Below, piece by piece: positions 1-10,971 of a DNA stretch of 64,000 nucleotides (position 1 is its first letter; every line of letters begins with the position of its first letter). The notes under the pieces are model-generated. The model did not search any database. It was not told the DNA's origin and saw nothing but the letters and a program-made list of their open reading frames with translations. Source of the stretch: Byssochlamys sp. IMV 00236 (lineage: Eukaryota > Ascomycota > Eurotiomycetes > Eurotiales > Thermoascaceae); NCBI GenBank assembly GCA_001931875.2, contig MSJH02000479.1, forward strand, positions 1 to 64,000. Direction: 5' to 3'. The position numbers and the translations under genes are program-made.

Positions 1-1554
1 AAAGCGAAGGATGGCTTCAGCACGAGAGATGTTGTCCGGACCGCGCTGTGTGTATTATTGCTGTATTGGTATGTAACGCCCGATGACGGGGGTAAGTTAA
101 GTTAGTCGGCTGTCTAGGCCCGAGTGTGCAGCAACAACAACACGGGGGCTGGACTGGACTTGGACGGGGTCACTGTCTACTATCTAGCTACCTACCTAGG
201 TAGGTAAGCTAAGTAATAATCATAATAATACTGTCTGAGCTAGTTACTGATGGCTTCAGGGTGACACATTATTATAATTGGGGGCTATGTTTATGTGTGT
301 GTGCCTGGGGTAATGATTATTTAATTTATCCAACTAGTAGTTAGTTACCGCTCGAGGTCACTTGAGCAGTGTTTTGGTTTTGTTCCGTCCGCTTCGAATC
401 GGGTCTGGCCTGCGCAATGCCGACCGGTCCCCATCGGCCGTCGCGGCGTTACTCTAGGCGATCCGTGCATCCGGAGCGGTCGACAGGATCGTTAGTTATA
501 GGATAGATAATAATAATTATTATGGTAGTAGTTATAGTTATAAGTATGAGACCTGTTAATCATAATAATAATAATAATAATAATAATCAAAGTCACTGTA
601 GGCCAGACTGTCCAGGAGATAGATCCAGAGACTCGACGGTCGTTCCGCTCGAAGCCAGACGAAACGGTATCAGAGACGGTATTATTATTGTATCAGTTAC
701 CATAAGCCCTCCGGACCAGCCCGTTCGAGTCAAACGGCCAGCGGAAAAGTCCGGCGGGATGGCGACTCCGCCCACCCCGACTTCATCCATGCTGCGGCCT
801 GACCTCGTTTGTTCCATATTATTATTCGATTCGATCGTCGAGAAACCTCGAGAAACCGGATCAGATCCAGGGTGTTTTTTCTTTCTTCTTGAGAGGAATG
901 CAGCAGGACAGTAATAATAATAATAATAACAATAACTAGAGCAGCCACCGTAGAGTCGTTAACTTGCACGGCGCAAACACACAGCGGTTGCGCCCAACTG
1001 CTCTCTAGTGGTGCTGCGAAGCTTTCCCGACGCGCGCCCCTCCAGCTACCTGAAGGGCTCTAGCTGACTCGAGTAATTTTATTTTTATTATTAGACTCTC
1101 TCTCTCTGCCTAATAATAATACAATAATAATAACCCCGACTCTCCCTGCGCGCGCTCAGCCCTTCCGTCCGCCTCTCCACCCTCTTCCAACCCAACCTAA
1201 CCATAACCCGTCTCCCGTCTCCCCCCTCCTCGCCCTCTGTTCGCCCCGACGCTTTCCTCTTCTCCTCTCCTGTACTCGCTCCTCCTCCCTCTCCTTCCTC
1301 TCCTCTCCTCCCCTTTCTTTCTCCCTCTCTCCCTCTCTCCGCCATCCAGACGCTTCTTCCCAACTGCGACAACTGCGATTTGCGTCCTTTCAATCCACGA
1401 GTATCCGTTCTGCCTGCGCTGTCCCGGCCCTCCCCGTGCTGAGCGCCTCGTGCGCCTCTGCTCCGCTCCCGGTAAGACGTCCGGTCGTTCAACCAGCAGC
1501 GTCGCCCGGTCCGCCTGACCGCTCGTCGAAGCAGTCCCCAACGCTGCCTCGATC
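1..1554. other. Intergenic region and probable 5' leader, no gene seen
   Basis: No convincing coding region. It holds an (AAT)n tract at 562-587, a (TAA)n tract at 912-929, and a perfect 16-bp palindrome at 190-205 centred on CCTAGG. A strongly C/T-rich tract at about 1185-1345 leads towards the ATG at 1555 and looks like the pyrimidine-rich leader common in front of fungal genes. Open frames here are low-complexity or antisense shadows. Confidence 0.7.
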
Positions 1555-3502
1555 ATGTTGAATTCCCCCAGCTTGGCTGAAGCAACCCGTCGTCCCCCCG
1601 TGGCCATGGACTCGAGAACAACCGCGCCGGCGGAGCCTCCTACCAAGCGACCCCGGTCTCCGTCCAGTGAACTGCCCCCGATTGCCTCCAAAGTCCCCAA
1701 GACGCATTCGAACCACCTGCAGATCAACTACCTGGCGCGCCAGTATTCCGACAACCTCCCGCTCGTCTCCACGGAGGATACATTGCCCGCCATCCTGCGA
1801 CTCATTGGCGAGTACGACGGCGTGTTGCATCGCCATGAGAGTATCGCCGGCAACCTGGGCGCGTGTCCCCTGGGCCCCATCCTGATCAAGCGCTTCGAGC
1901 GCCTGTTTGACGGGCCCCCGCATGTGCTCAAATCCCACGGCAAGGAGGGCAGTACAGTCACCTGGCTGGATATCGTCGAATTCGCCAAGAACAAGCCCGA
2001 GCAGTTCAACCTGGAAAAGACCCGCAATGGCGTGCGCGTCTGCCAGTTCTATACGAAGCAGTGTCGCGTCGAGATCTCCGAGGAAGACTACGTGTTGATC
2101 GCCTCGGGCATGCCGCAGAAAATGATCCCCCCGCAACCGATCGTCGAGGACGAGGAGAAGGAACTGGGCGCCCTGGAGATTCTCGAGAAGAATCTGCAGC
2201 AAATCATCCAGATGGCAGATCAAGGTACGTTTTGAAAAAGAAAACGGTCTAGGTTCTATCTACGAGGAAATGCTAACTGGTCTGTCCTGGATAGTGTCTG
2301 CGCGCGCACGACAGCTCAACCATCGTCTGAAGAACCGCAGGACGGCCATCATCAGCAGACGGGAGAACGACGCGTCCCTGCACTCGCAGACATCCCGTTC
2401 GATCAGTCCGGCCTGGCGGGACGCCAACGGAGTCCCTCAGGGTCCCGTCAACAACAGCAACGGTCATGCCAATCCCCAGTCGCCCCCCTCTGGCTTCGTC
2501 GCTGTCAACACGCACCGTGCCGGTCCGGCAGAGCAGCCGCAGGAGGAGAACAGCAATCTATCCTCCCAGTTCATGTTTTCCCACCCGAATGCTGAGAACA
2601 TCACCATCATCAACGGGACCTCGATCAAGGGCGCATCTCCGACCACCCGTGCCGAGTTGATGAAGAAATTCTTTACCACCGCTGATCGTCAAGCTCGCGG
2701 ATACCCGCCCGAGGAGGATATGCAGCAGATGGGCCGCCAATCTGCGCGTCCGCGGCCTCGCGGTTCGGACGCCAGTGAATACTCCACCAGCGTATATGCC
2801 GGAGTGTCCGGGACGGTGGCGATCCCCAGTACCCCATCGTCGTTGCTGCCGCCACCGAAATCATCCAGTCACTACGATCGCGACGACGGTGGTCCCTACA
2901 AGATGGAAATGGTCACGCGGATGGAAGAGCTGCAACGGGGCGAGCGCGTGCTGCCCCCATGCGACCGCTGCCGTCGTCTTCACATGGACTGTCTGAAGAA
3001 CCTGACGGCATGTATGGGCTGCACCAAGAAGCACGCCAAGTGCTCCTGGAAGGACGTCAAGGAAGAGGAGCTGCGAGAATTCCGGCCGCCGGTCCGCAAC
3101 CGGGAGGCCACGGACGAATCCCACCGCGAGGACACTGCCGCGCCGCCTCCGACTCAAGCGGAGCGGGAGCGAGAACCGGTGCCGGGCAACAATTCCCGCA
3201 GTGAGTCCGCCCCTAGCCGTCCCGCTTCGGAAACGCAGCAGTCCCAGCAATCCCGCGAACCTGCTTTACCTCGCCGTGCTGCCAGTGAGATCCAGGGCAG
3301 CGCGGTCTCGAGTCATGATCGACGGCTCAGCATCAACCGCAACGGCCCGGTGCAGGATGACGATGATCCCGATGCGAACCAGCGGCTGATGCAGGCCATC
3401 ATGGATACCGTCGATCATCATGCACGCGTGGCGGCCGCTGTGAAGGAACGGGGCGAGGATATCACAGATCGAGACCGAGAACGGAGGATGGCCAAGGCAT
3501 GA
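1555..3502 (+). CDS. Zn2Cys6 DNA-binding protein with long conserved-looking N-terminal region
   Basis: Two exons, 1555-2224 and 2295-3502, give 625 aa. The 70-nt intron has a GTACGT donor, a GCTAAC branch site and an ATAG acceptor, and joins the frame exactly (phase 1). A C-x2-C-x6-C-x6-C-x2-C-x6-C zinc cluster (CDRCRR...CMGC...KC) lies near residue 450, unusually far from the N-terminus for this class. Residues 50-220 form an ordered, charged region followed by a basic segment (RLKNRR); the rest is Ser/Pro/Gln-rich. There is no obvious fungal_trans middle homology domain. An in-frame ATG at 1606 (MDSRTT) is an alternative start. Role inferred: nuclear transcription regulator, target unknown. 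Confident on the zinc cluster and gene model, not on the function. Confidence 0.85.
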
Positions 3503-4386
3503 TCTTACATCTGCGGTCTGCAACCCGTTTTCATCTCTTCTTCCTGATATCATGACATGTTGTCTCGTTTATGGGATTTATTACCGGACAATCGCCATAT
3601 TCATGGTTTCGTTTGATCAGCATCTTTTTCCCCTCTTGTTTTGCATGGATTGAAAAGCTCCGTGTCTTGGCTGCAGAGATAGCCGTGTGTCATCATTATT
3701 GTCCGAGCGAGTTGAGCGACTTTGGATTAGTTTTCGTTGGCGTCGGGATATCCTGGGCGTCCTTGTGTAGCATTTGACAGAGACACCCCACGGGGTGTCT
3801 GCACTACCCTGCTGTTTTTGTCTTCAACTTCTTCATCTTTCCGCCTATATTAAACTGTTCTCTCCTGTGTGTATGTATGGCTTGTACATCTTGAGTGGTG
3901 TCTTGTTTGAACTTTGTCAGACAATAATTCATCTGCTATATTTTGTTTCCTTCTTGACTGTCTTTCTTGTACATACATACGCACGTATACGTAGTCAGTT
4001 CATAGCTTCGATCCAGGTACAGCGATGATGATTTCCAATCCCCGCAATCTGGATCAAGTTCGCGGGAAGTGCTAAAATAATTACCCGATTCCTTCACCCC
4101 GCAGGAAGAAAAAATATCCGTGCGCATGAGACATACCATAATTCCAAACGAATAACTATCTAGTACGGAAATTCCGAGCCCAGATCATGAAGATCCAGCT
4201 CTCCAGGTGGCCAAGTCGAGAAGATAATCATTATCATGGTACAGCCGTATCGAAGCTAACTTGTTAGTTCTAGTTCATTGTGTGGTACAGTTTAGTTTAC
4301 TAAGGGGGTTTGATGATAATGATGATATACTCTAGGTATAGCTGGTTAAGAGTTCAGCGGGGGAATTCCGTCTAGCTTGTCAGCCA

Positions 4387-4430
4387 TTAACCATAGTTAA
4401 CTAACTCTTTTAGTTAGTAGTAATGGTTAA
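4387..4430. repeat. Imperfect inverted repeat (TTAACCAT / ATGGTTAA)
   Basis: The outer arms TTAACCAT (4387-4394) and ATGGTTAA (4423-4430) are perfectly complementary. Inside them ACTAACT and AGTTAGT form a second 7-bp arm around a CTTTT loop. It could extrude as a cruciform or fold as RNA. No function is claimed. Confidence 0.7.
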
Positions 4431-4615
4431 CCTATCAATTAAGTTAACTAACCAACCAACTAGCGAGTTAGATTAGTCGAGCAGTAGTAGTAATCAGAAA
4501 TCGGTGAGTTGTCCGGAGAGAAGAAACTCGAAAGGAACTCCCGGGTGGTCAATTGCCGAAGGAGGATGGATGTGGGGTAAAAGTTAGAAGAAAATGATCG
4601 TTGCTAAACTAGCAG

Positions 4616-4651
4616 AATAATAATAATAATAGGCCATTTATTATTATTATT
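4616..4651. repeat. AAT/ATT microsatellite inverted repeat
   Basis: Fourteen bases of AAT repeat (4616-4629) are followed by an eight-base loop and fourteen bases of the complementary TTA repeat (4638-4651). The result is a perfect 14-bp stem of pure A/T. Confidence 0.8.
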
Positions 4652-4898
4652 GTTCCACCAGATTGAAATTCATCCGGGGTGGGGGTGGGGGGTGGGGAGG
4701 TTTGTCTTTTCCTTCTTCTTCTTCTTCTTCTTCTTTTTCTTCCTTTTGTTAATACTGATATGATAAGTACTTGTTATTATTTGGCGGGAGAAAATAATAA
4801 CTAAATCAGAAAGAAGAGCCTACATTAAAATACTTACCATTGTGATCAAGTCGAGGACGAGAGGAACAGAAAACACCATTATTACATACCTACATACC

Positions 4899-5985
4899 AT
4901 GGACCCCTCTCAAGTCAGCATCCCTCCTCTCAAGGACCTCACCATCGACAACATCACCGAGAATGTCATCCTCATCAACTCCCAATGCGAGGATGCCCGC
5001 ATGAAATACATCCTCGAGAGGCTAGTCACTCACCTGCACGACTTTGCGCGCGAAACCCGCCTCAGCACCAAAGAATGGATGGCCGGTCTGCTCTTCCTCA
5101 CGGAAGTCGGCCAGATCTGCAGCGACGTGCGACAGGAGTTCATCCTGTTGTCCGATGTGCTCGGTCTATCGCTGCTGGTCGACTCGATCGATCACCCCAA
5201 GCCCGCGGGTTCCACCGACGGCACCGTCCTGGGACCCTTCCACACCCACGAGGCCGAGGAGATGGTCGCTGGTTCGGCCCTGTCGCAGGATCCCAAGGGA
5301 GAGCCGCTCCTGGTCCTCTGCACGCTGAAGGATACGCAAGGCCGACCGATCCCCGATTGTAAGATCGATATCTGGGAGACTGACTCGACGGGCCACTACG
5401 ACGTGCAGTATGCGGAGCGGAACGGTCCTGATGGTCGTTGTATCATGCGCAGTGATAAGGATGGTATTTTCTGGTTCAAGGCTATTAAGCCCGTGCCGTA
5501 TCCGATTCCGCATGATGGACCTGTCGGTAGACTGTTGAAGAAACTCCATCGTCATCCGTACAGACCTTCGCATATGCATTTTATGTTTGAGAAGCCGGGT
5601 TACGATCATTTGATTACGTTCGTCTCCTTTTCCCCCAACCAACCCCTCTAAATAAAATAAAAAGAAGAAAAAGAAGACGCAAAAAAAAAACCAAACTAAC
5701 AACCCAACCAACAGAGCCCTCTACCTCCGCAACGACCCCTACGAAACATCCGACGCCGTCTTCGGCGTCAAGGACACTCTCGTCGTCGACCTAGGCAAAG
5801 TCGACGCCACCCTCGCGAAGAAGTACGACATGCCCGAAGGCAGTCATCTGATGACGTACGATTTTGTTCTCGTCACTGAGGAGGAGTCCAGTAATTTGAG
5901 AGACCAGCGATCCAGAGAGGCATTGGATAAGTTGGGGAGAAAAGTCAAGATCGTGAATGGATTGCCTATTCCGGATTTGGATTGA
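4899..5985 (+). CDS. Intradiol ring-cleavage dioxygenase (catechol/hydroxyquinol 1,2-dioxygenase family)
   Basis: Exons 4899-5617 and 5715-5985 encode 329 aa. The 97-nt intron (GTTCGT..ACAG) falls inside the conserved LIT/ALYLRNDPY segment and splices in frame. The enzyme opens a dihydroxylated aromatic ring between the two hydroxyls using non-haem Fe(III), feeding the 3-oxoadipate pathway. The N-terminal helical dimerisation domain (about 1-105) precedes the beta-sandwich catalytic domain. All four iron ligands are present with the family spacing: Tyr167 (GHYDVQY), Tyr201 (PVPYPIP), His225 and His227 (HMHF). The length and conserved N-terminal domain favour catechol or hydroxyquinol 1,2-dioxygenase over extracellular intradiol enzymes; no signal peptide is seen. 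The substrate is not settled. An upstream in-frame ATG at 4842 would add 19 residues unlike the family. Confidence 0.93.
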
Positions 5986-6459
5986 GTGGTTGGTTTAATT
6001 ATTCTAAAAATACTTGAGTTTTTTTCGGTTTGTTTGTTCGTGAGCTTGAGGATTTCTTTTTTATGAGCGCGTATTCCCTTGTTTATGACCATGGCTGTGT
6101 GTGGAGCAGTATGCTTAGGGAAAGAGAGATGAGGAATGAAGAGTATGGGACGTTCTTCCTTTTCGCCTCGTTATACTATGATCTAGGAAATACGTATATA
6201 TTTCAAAGCGCAGTATTTACTAGCGATTTGATAAAATACTGATTCCATAAAGGAAGAGAGAGAGGTAGGCGCAGATCCATATCCGACAGTAATAACCGTG
6301 CATGTCATCATTGATACACGCGCTGTCGCTATATAACACATTGAAAGCAGACATAAACTCATCGCTGTTCGCTAAACAGGCTCAAACGAGGTATCATCTC
6401 AATAGTATAGTAATATTGTCAACGAACAAATCATATATTTGAACTAACTAGCCAGCCCG
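5986..6459. other. Convergent intergenic region
   Basis: Shared 3' flank of the dioxygenase gene and the Vps3-like gene, A/T-rich. Nothing else recognised. Confidence 0.7.
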
Positions 6460-9400
6460 TCACTGGCCAGTGACATCACGCGCAGCACTGACCATATCGC
6501 CAAAGTCGCTTTGACCATCGTCGATCTCCCGTGGAACCGGGGCCGGTCCGCCCTTCAATGCTCGTAGGCCTTCGTCGTCCTCGATCCAGCCGCCCACCTT
6601 CTCAGTCCCTTCGATGTAGGCTACGCTGACTTGCAGGTTGAGACTCGCGCTGAGTGCGCGCTGCAGTCTCGCTTCGCGGCTGTGCGATACCATGTCGCGG
6701 AATACGTGTGTGAGAAAACCGCTGAGGATGTCGACACTCCAGTCGTCGGGCACGAGAGCGAGGACTTCGCCGACGTCAAACCAGGACGCAAAGCGTGACA
6801 GGAGGTCACTGGTCCGTTCGATTCGGTCGGAAGGGTCCTGGATGCGGAGGAACTCGGATAGGAGGTGCTTGAAGAGACCCGATTGATCGGATACTTTAGG
6901 CAGTTCAACTGGCGCGTCTGCGGATGCGGTACTGGAAGGACCGCCGAAAAGACAGTATCGGATGGCAGAGTCGTAATCCCCGAGACCGTGAGTCAGGAGA
7001 CGCAAAGCTTCCTGATGACGGCCCTGGCGACCGTCGAGGATTATGCACTCTGAGACAAGCTCGTTTTGATATGGCTCAATTCGAGCAAGGACTGTAGGAA
7101 TGGAATAAGATAAATTCGAAGGCGCAGGCATGGCCGTATACCGAGTACCAAAACCACCACCGAGAAGTTGAAGAAGTCGTAGCCTAGATTGCCACCAAGG
7201 TTCAGACGGCGCATTCTCCGTGATGAAGTTGAGATAGGAGGGCTTCGGCGGCCGAAGAGCGCGGTATGTCGCGTAGGATTCTGTTAACGACTCCCGAGCG
7301 GCAGGAGACGAGTCCAGCACGGATATCACAGTATCCAGATAATACGCAATAAGGTCATCAGCGTATTGAGTGAGCTGAGGAGATGGTTAGCTAACTCGAA
7401 AGTAAAGCCTGTGGAAGCCATGTCACTCACGTTTTTCGAGAAGACCAGGCGTTCTAGATACACCTGGACCGCGTTTGGAGCCTGCTTTTTGAGCAACGCG
7501 ACAACCTCCGCCGGCTCCAACTTGACTCTGCTGCTATCATCCGCAAAGACTTGGATACCAAGAGCTGGATGCCGAGCGGCAAGCCATGATCCGTACTCTT
7601 CAACGAGTTGCGTATCTCGGATCTTCACCAGATACTTGCGCATGTGTATCTGAACGCCCTCCGGTGTGACCTCGCCGCCAAGGTCTTTCTCGCCTTCGAC
7701 GATTCGGCGCCACGACTTCAATACGTTCTTGGACATCTTTCGGCTCTGGTACAGCCGGCTAAGCACAAAGAGCCTGTTATATGCTTCGAGGAGCTCCACT
7801 GCGCGGTCAAAGTTGCCTTTCCAGTTGTCGACTAGTTTGTTCAGCTCGGCTCGGACACTGACAGACGGCACTCCTCGCTTCATGAGTTGAGAGTCCTGCT
7901 CCAAAAGTAGATGTAGAAGAGCAGCATCGACGCTGTCAAAGACAAAGTTCTCATCCGTAATACTGCCATACCCTCTCTTGCGCTGCCACGAGAGGAGATA
8001 CTGTTTGATCATATCGAGAACTGCATTATCCAAGGGCTTTGGATGTGTACCTTGTCCATCTTCCGAGATTTCTATGTGAGGCTCGGCGGCTGCAGCGAGT
8101 CCATGGTGGACCCAGATGCCTTGCGGTCCTTGGAGCACTTCAGACCGCAGTAGCGGAATCATCAACAAGACGATTCTTGGATCTATTCCTCCACTCACCA
8201 ATACCTCTTCCGTAGACCTTATCACGCTTTCATTCCGGACGCGTGGTTCCATGGATATGAGATCTGCGAAAAGCAAGAGACTGGCTTTCTGTCGAATATA
8301 ATTGAGACCAAGAAATTCGGCTTCAGTTCGTGGTTCCGTGTCCTGAATGGAATCTATCAAGCTCCTGATAGACTCTCTATCGATGGCAGTCTCTTCATTG
8401 TCTGCCGACTCGCGCGCCGCTCCAAGAGCGTTGTCGAGTTGAACGGTGAGAGGATTCCTCAGCACTCGCCAGATTTGGTCGCCGGACCACATGATGAGAC
8501 TGCTTCGCGTAACACCTAATCCACGCGCAAATTTAGCTTCTTCTATATTACGCTCCACCTCCCAGCTGCGCTGCGACCCAGCCTGACCCTTCTTAGGGCC
8601 GTCAGAATCGTTGAGTTCCTGGGACTCGAACAGCTCTTTCTCCTTCTGCAATTGCTCTATAGACTCCTGGGTCCGAGGGTCCGCCGGAAGGGCCGAAAGA
8701 CGTGGCGGAGGAGTCTTCAGTCGGACCATACGTAGCAATTCCTCGACATTCCGGAGACCGATTTGGCTTGAACTCATAGTATGACGGATGCCAACCGGTG
8801 GTACTGGAGCATCGTCTGGCGCCGGTATCTCGACCCATGATTTTTGCCTCTCTCCTTCGCCCGGATCGATGTCCCATCGTTGAACTTCAATGCGTTTGCG
8901 CAGTTTCCCATCCTCGTTGACTTCTACGACAGCGAGTACAAAGCCCTCTTCGGTGCCGGTACTTGGTTGTTCCTCGCCATTATTTTGCGTACTATCGACG
9001 GCAACCGCTTCTGGATACCTGTGAAAGTCCATTGTGCCACGGACGACATCGCCATCCATATTCACAAACATACCAACTCCAGGCTCCGAGGCTTCTGTCC
9101 CCGTAACTAGCAGGAATTCAGAGGGTGTCGGAGACTCAATGTGTGGCTTCAGCGTTGCCGAGGACACTTTTGGAGGAGGCGGCAGGGGCTTTTGTTTGTT
9201 GGCAGTGGCGCCTTGCGATTCTTCAGCTGGAGGACTTGGGAGATCTTTTGCTGGGCTAGGAGATTTACGGTCCTGAGATGTTGATCTGCTGGACGTCTCC
9301 GTTGCCATAAAAGGGTCTGGTGTCCCAGCGCCAGATCTGCCGGGACCGTGAGGGCTGCGCTGACGTCCTCCTAGACTATCTAAAGGCGCATTCAAACTGT

Positions 9401-10271
9401 CGCTTCGTCTGTGACCAGGAGAATTCCCTGATGGTGTGCCTGACCTTTGGGGTGAGTGATACTGCCTGGGTGGGATATCTTCCACGTGCCCGGACTGGAA
9501 GACTTCGCTAGAAGACGATATCGGAAACAGAGGAATCTTTTGCTGGTGCTCTACATCGAGTAGAGAGTACGAATATCCATCGGCGACACAGGCGATTGTG
9601 TTTCTCCGCGACGCGACCAGACATCCTGGAAACTCAATGTTTCTGACCCGTCGCACATCATCTCCAATCCTGACGAGCATGATTCTGCTCTGCAGGGCCA
9701 CCATGATAACCGGTTTCTCTGCAGTTGTGTCATCTATCCTCTGGTTCAGATCGAGGCCTCCGATCCATTTACAATTGGGGACCTTCGTATTCCCGAATGC
9801 CGGGCTGAGTTCCGGCAGCGTGTAGAAAGTGACGACGCCATTGCAGACGATGCAGGCCTTGTTAACGCGGGGGAGAAGAAGTATTTGCTGGATCCCACGA
9901 GGTTGCGTCCCTGTAGGGGCATTTTGAGACCCTACAATGGGCAATCTCGACGCTAGAATGAAGGTCTTGTCGTCTGTAGCATCCGATGGGTCTGCGGGAA
10001 GAGCAACGAAGTGCAGGATCTCCGCGACGGAGGTTCCGATGTAGAGGTTGTCATCTATGCCGTTGCATTCATTGTTAGGAAATCTCTCTATAAGCGGTGG
10101 CCGGTTTCACTCACTCCAGTATTCCACGCATGTAATATGGACATCTGGCCCAGTCTCTTCCGTTATCAACGGTACCTTATCGAGAAGCTGCTGGAGAACG
10201 TAGGGAGCAGCGTTGCGCGGGCTGAGCTTCCTTCGCTTGCGGGGATTGGCGATACCATCTCCCGGTCCCAT
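6460..10271 (-). CDS. vps3: Vps3-like CORVET tethering subunit (TGFBRAP1/Vps39 family)
   Basis: Three exons on the minus strand (10271-10115, 10054-7431, 7374-6460) encode 1231 aa. Both introns (60 and 56 nt) have GTGAGT donors and join in frame (EYW-NDNLY; FSKN-LTQYADDL). The N-terminus starts with a basic stretch (NPRKRRKLS) and then a CNH/beta-propeller-like domain (NDNLYIGTSVAEILHF). That domain is interrupted by a disordered Ser/Pro-rich insert of about 150 residues. The C-terminal half is helical with a Vps39 domain 1/2-like part. Family knowledge: Vps3 is a CORVET subunit that binds Rab5 on early endosomes and tethers vesicles on the way to the vacuole. The paralogue Vps39/Vam6 (HOPS) is the main alternative. 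Confidence 0.8.
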
Positions 10272-10971
10272 AATTGACCGTAGCTGGAAGGAAGATTCCA
10301 GCTGGGAGGTTCAAGATAAACATGGAGAGTCTCCAGCAGACAATGCCAACATTGGGAAGCGGATAGAGCTGTCGCCGTTACTGTAAGGGCGGAGCTGCGA
10401 TGGGGCCGATTGCTTAGTCAGGCGCAACGTCACTGCGAGGCTCTAGAGTATATACAAAAGTGAGTATGATACGGAGTCGACAACCCAAGTCTTTTTTCTC
10501 TATTTGGGTCAAGGGATCATTTGTTAGTACTAGACCGTTTAATGATCGCAAGACTATCTCATTGAAGCAATTGGAATAAGTACATACTTAAGATCAGGCA
10601 ACGTCCATGGACCCCATGCCTTAACTAACAACAAGTGCCCTGAATTTGGGCGTCTCTCCTCCTCACATCCAAAGAACATATACAATGTTAATTACTACAG
10701 TAGGTGATAACTGATAATACATATAACTAAATGGAGGATTCGTTGAATATGTTTATCACACAGGCACAGCATAAACTTGCCCCGTTCGCCGGAACAATGT
10801 CGGCCCGCTCCGCGCCGGAGCTTCCTCCGCATCGACGGTTAGGCCGCGTGGTGCTTGTTGGATAGCGTGTCGTTCCTGAGCAGGCGGTCTTTGTTTCCTG
10901 CGTCCTCTATACAGCGTTCTTCGCGGAGGATGCTATTCGTTTCTAATTGAAGTGAGGATATCGTTGCAGAA
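10272..10971. other. Divergent promoter region of the Vps3-like and CASP genes
   Basis: About 700 bp between two divergent genes, holding both promoters and leaders. No further gene or strong motif recognised. Confidence 0.65.

Larger units (their letters stand above)
3503..4898. other. Intergenic region with two hairpin-forming repeats
   Basis: 3' flank of the zinc-cluster gene and promoter of the dioxygenase gene. No gene seen. It contains an imperfect hairpin at 4387-4430, a 14-bp AAT/ATT inverted repeat at 4616-4651, a G-rich tract at 4680-4700 and (CTT)n at 4712-4733. Confidence 0.7.

Noticed and set aside
522..914. 130-codon open frame containing a poly-Asn run
   Set aside because: Created by an (AAT)n microsatellite; no other protein character.
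1489..2223. A 244-codon minus-strand open frame
   Set aside because: Antisense to exon 1 of the zinc-cluster gene, whose exon junction and zinc motif are convincing.
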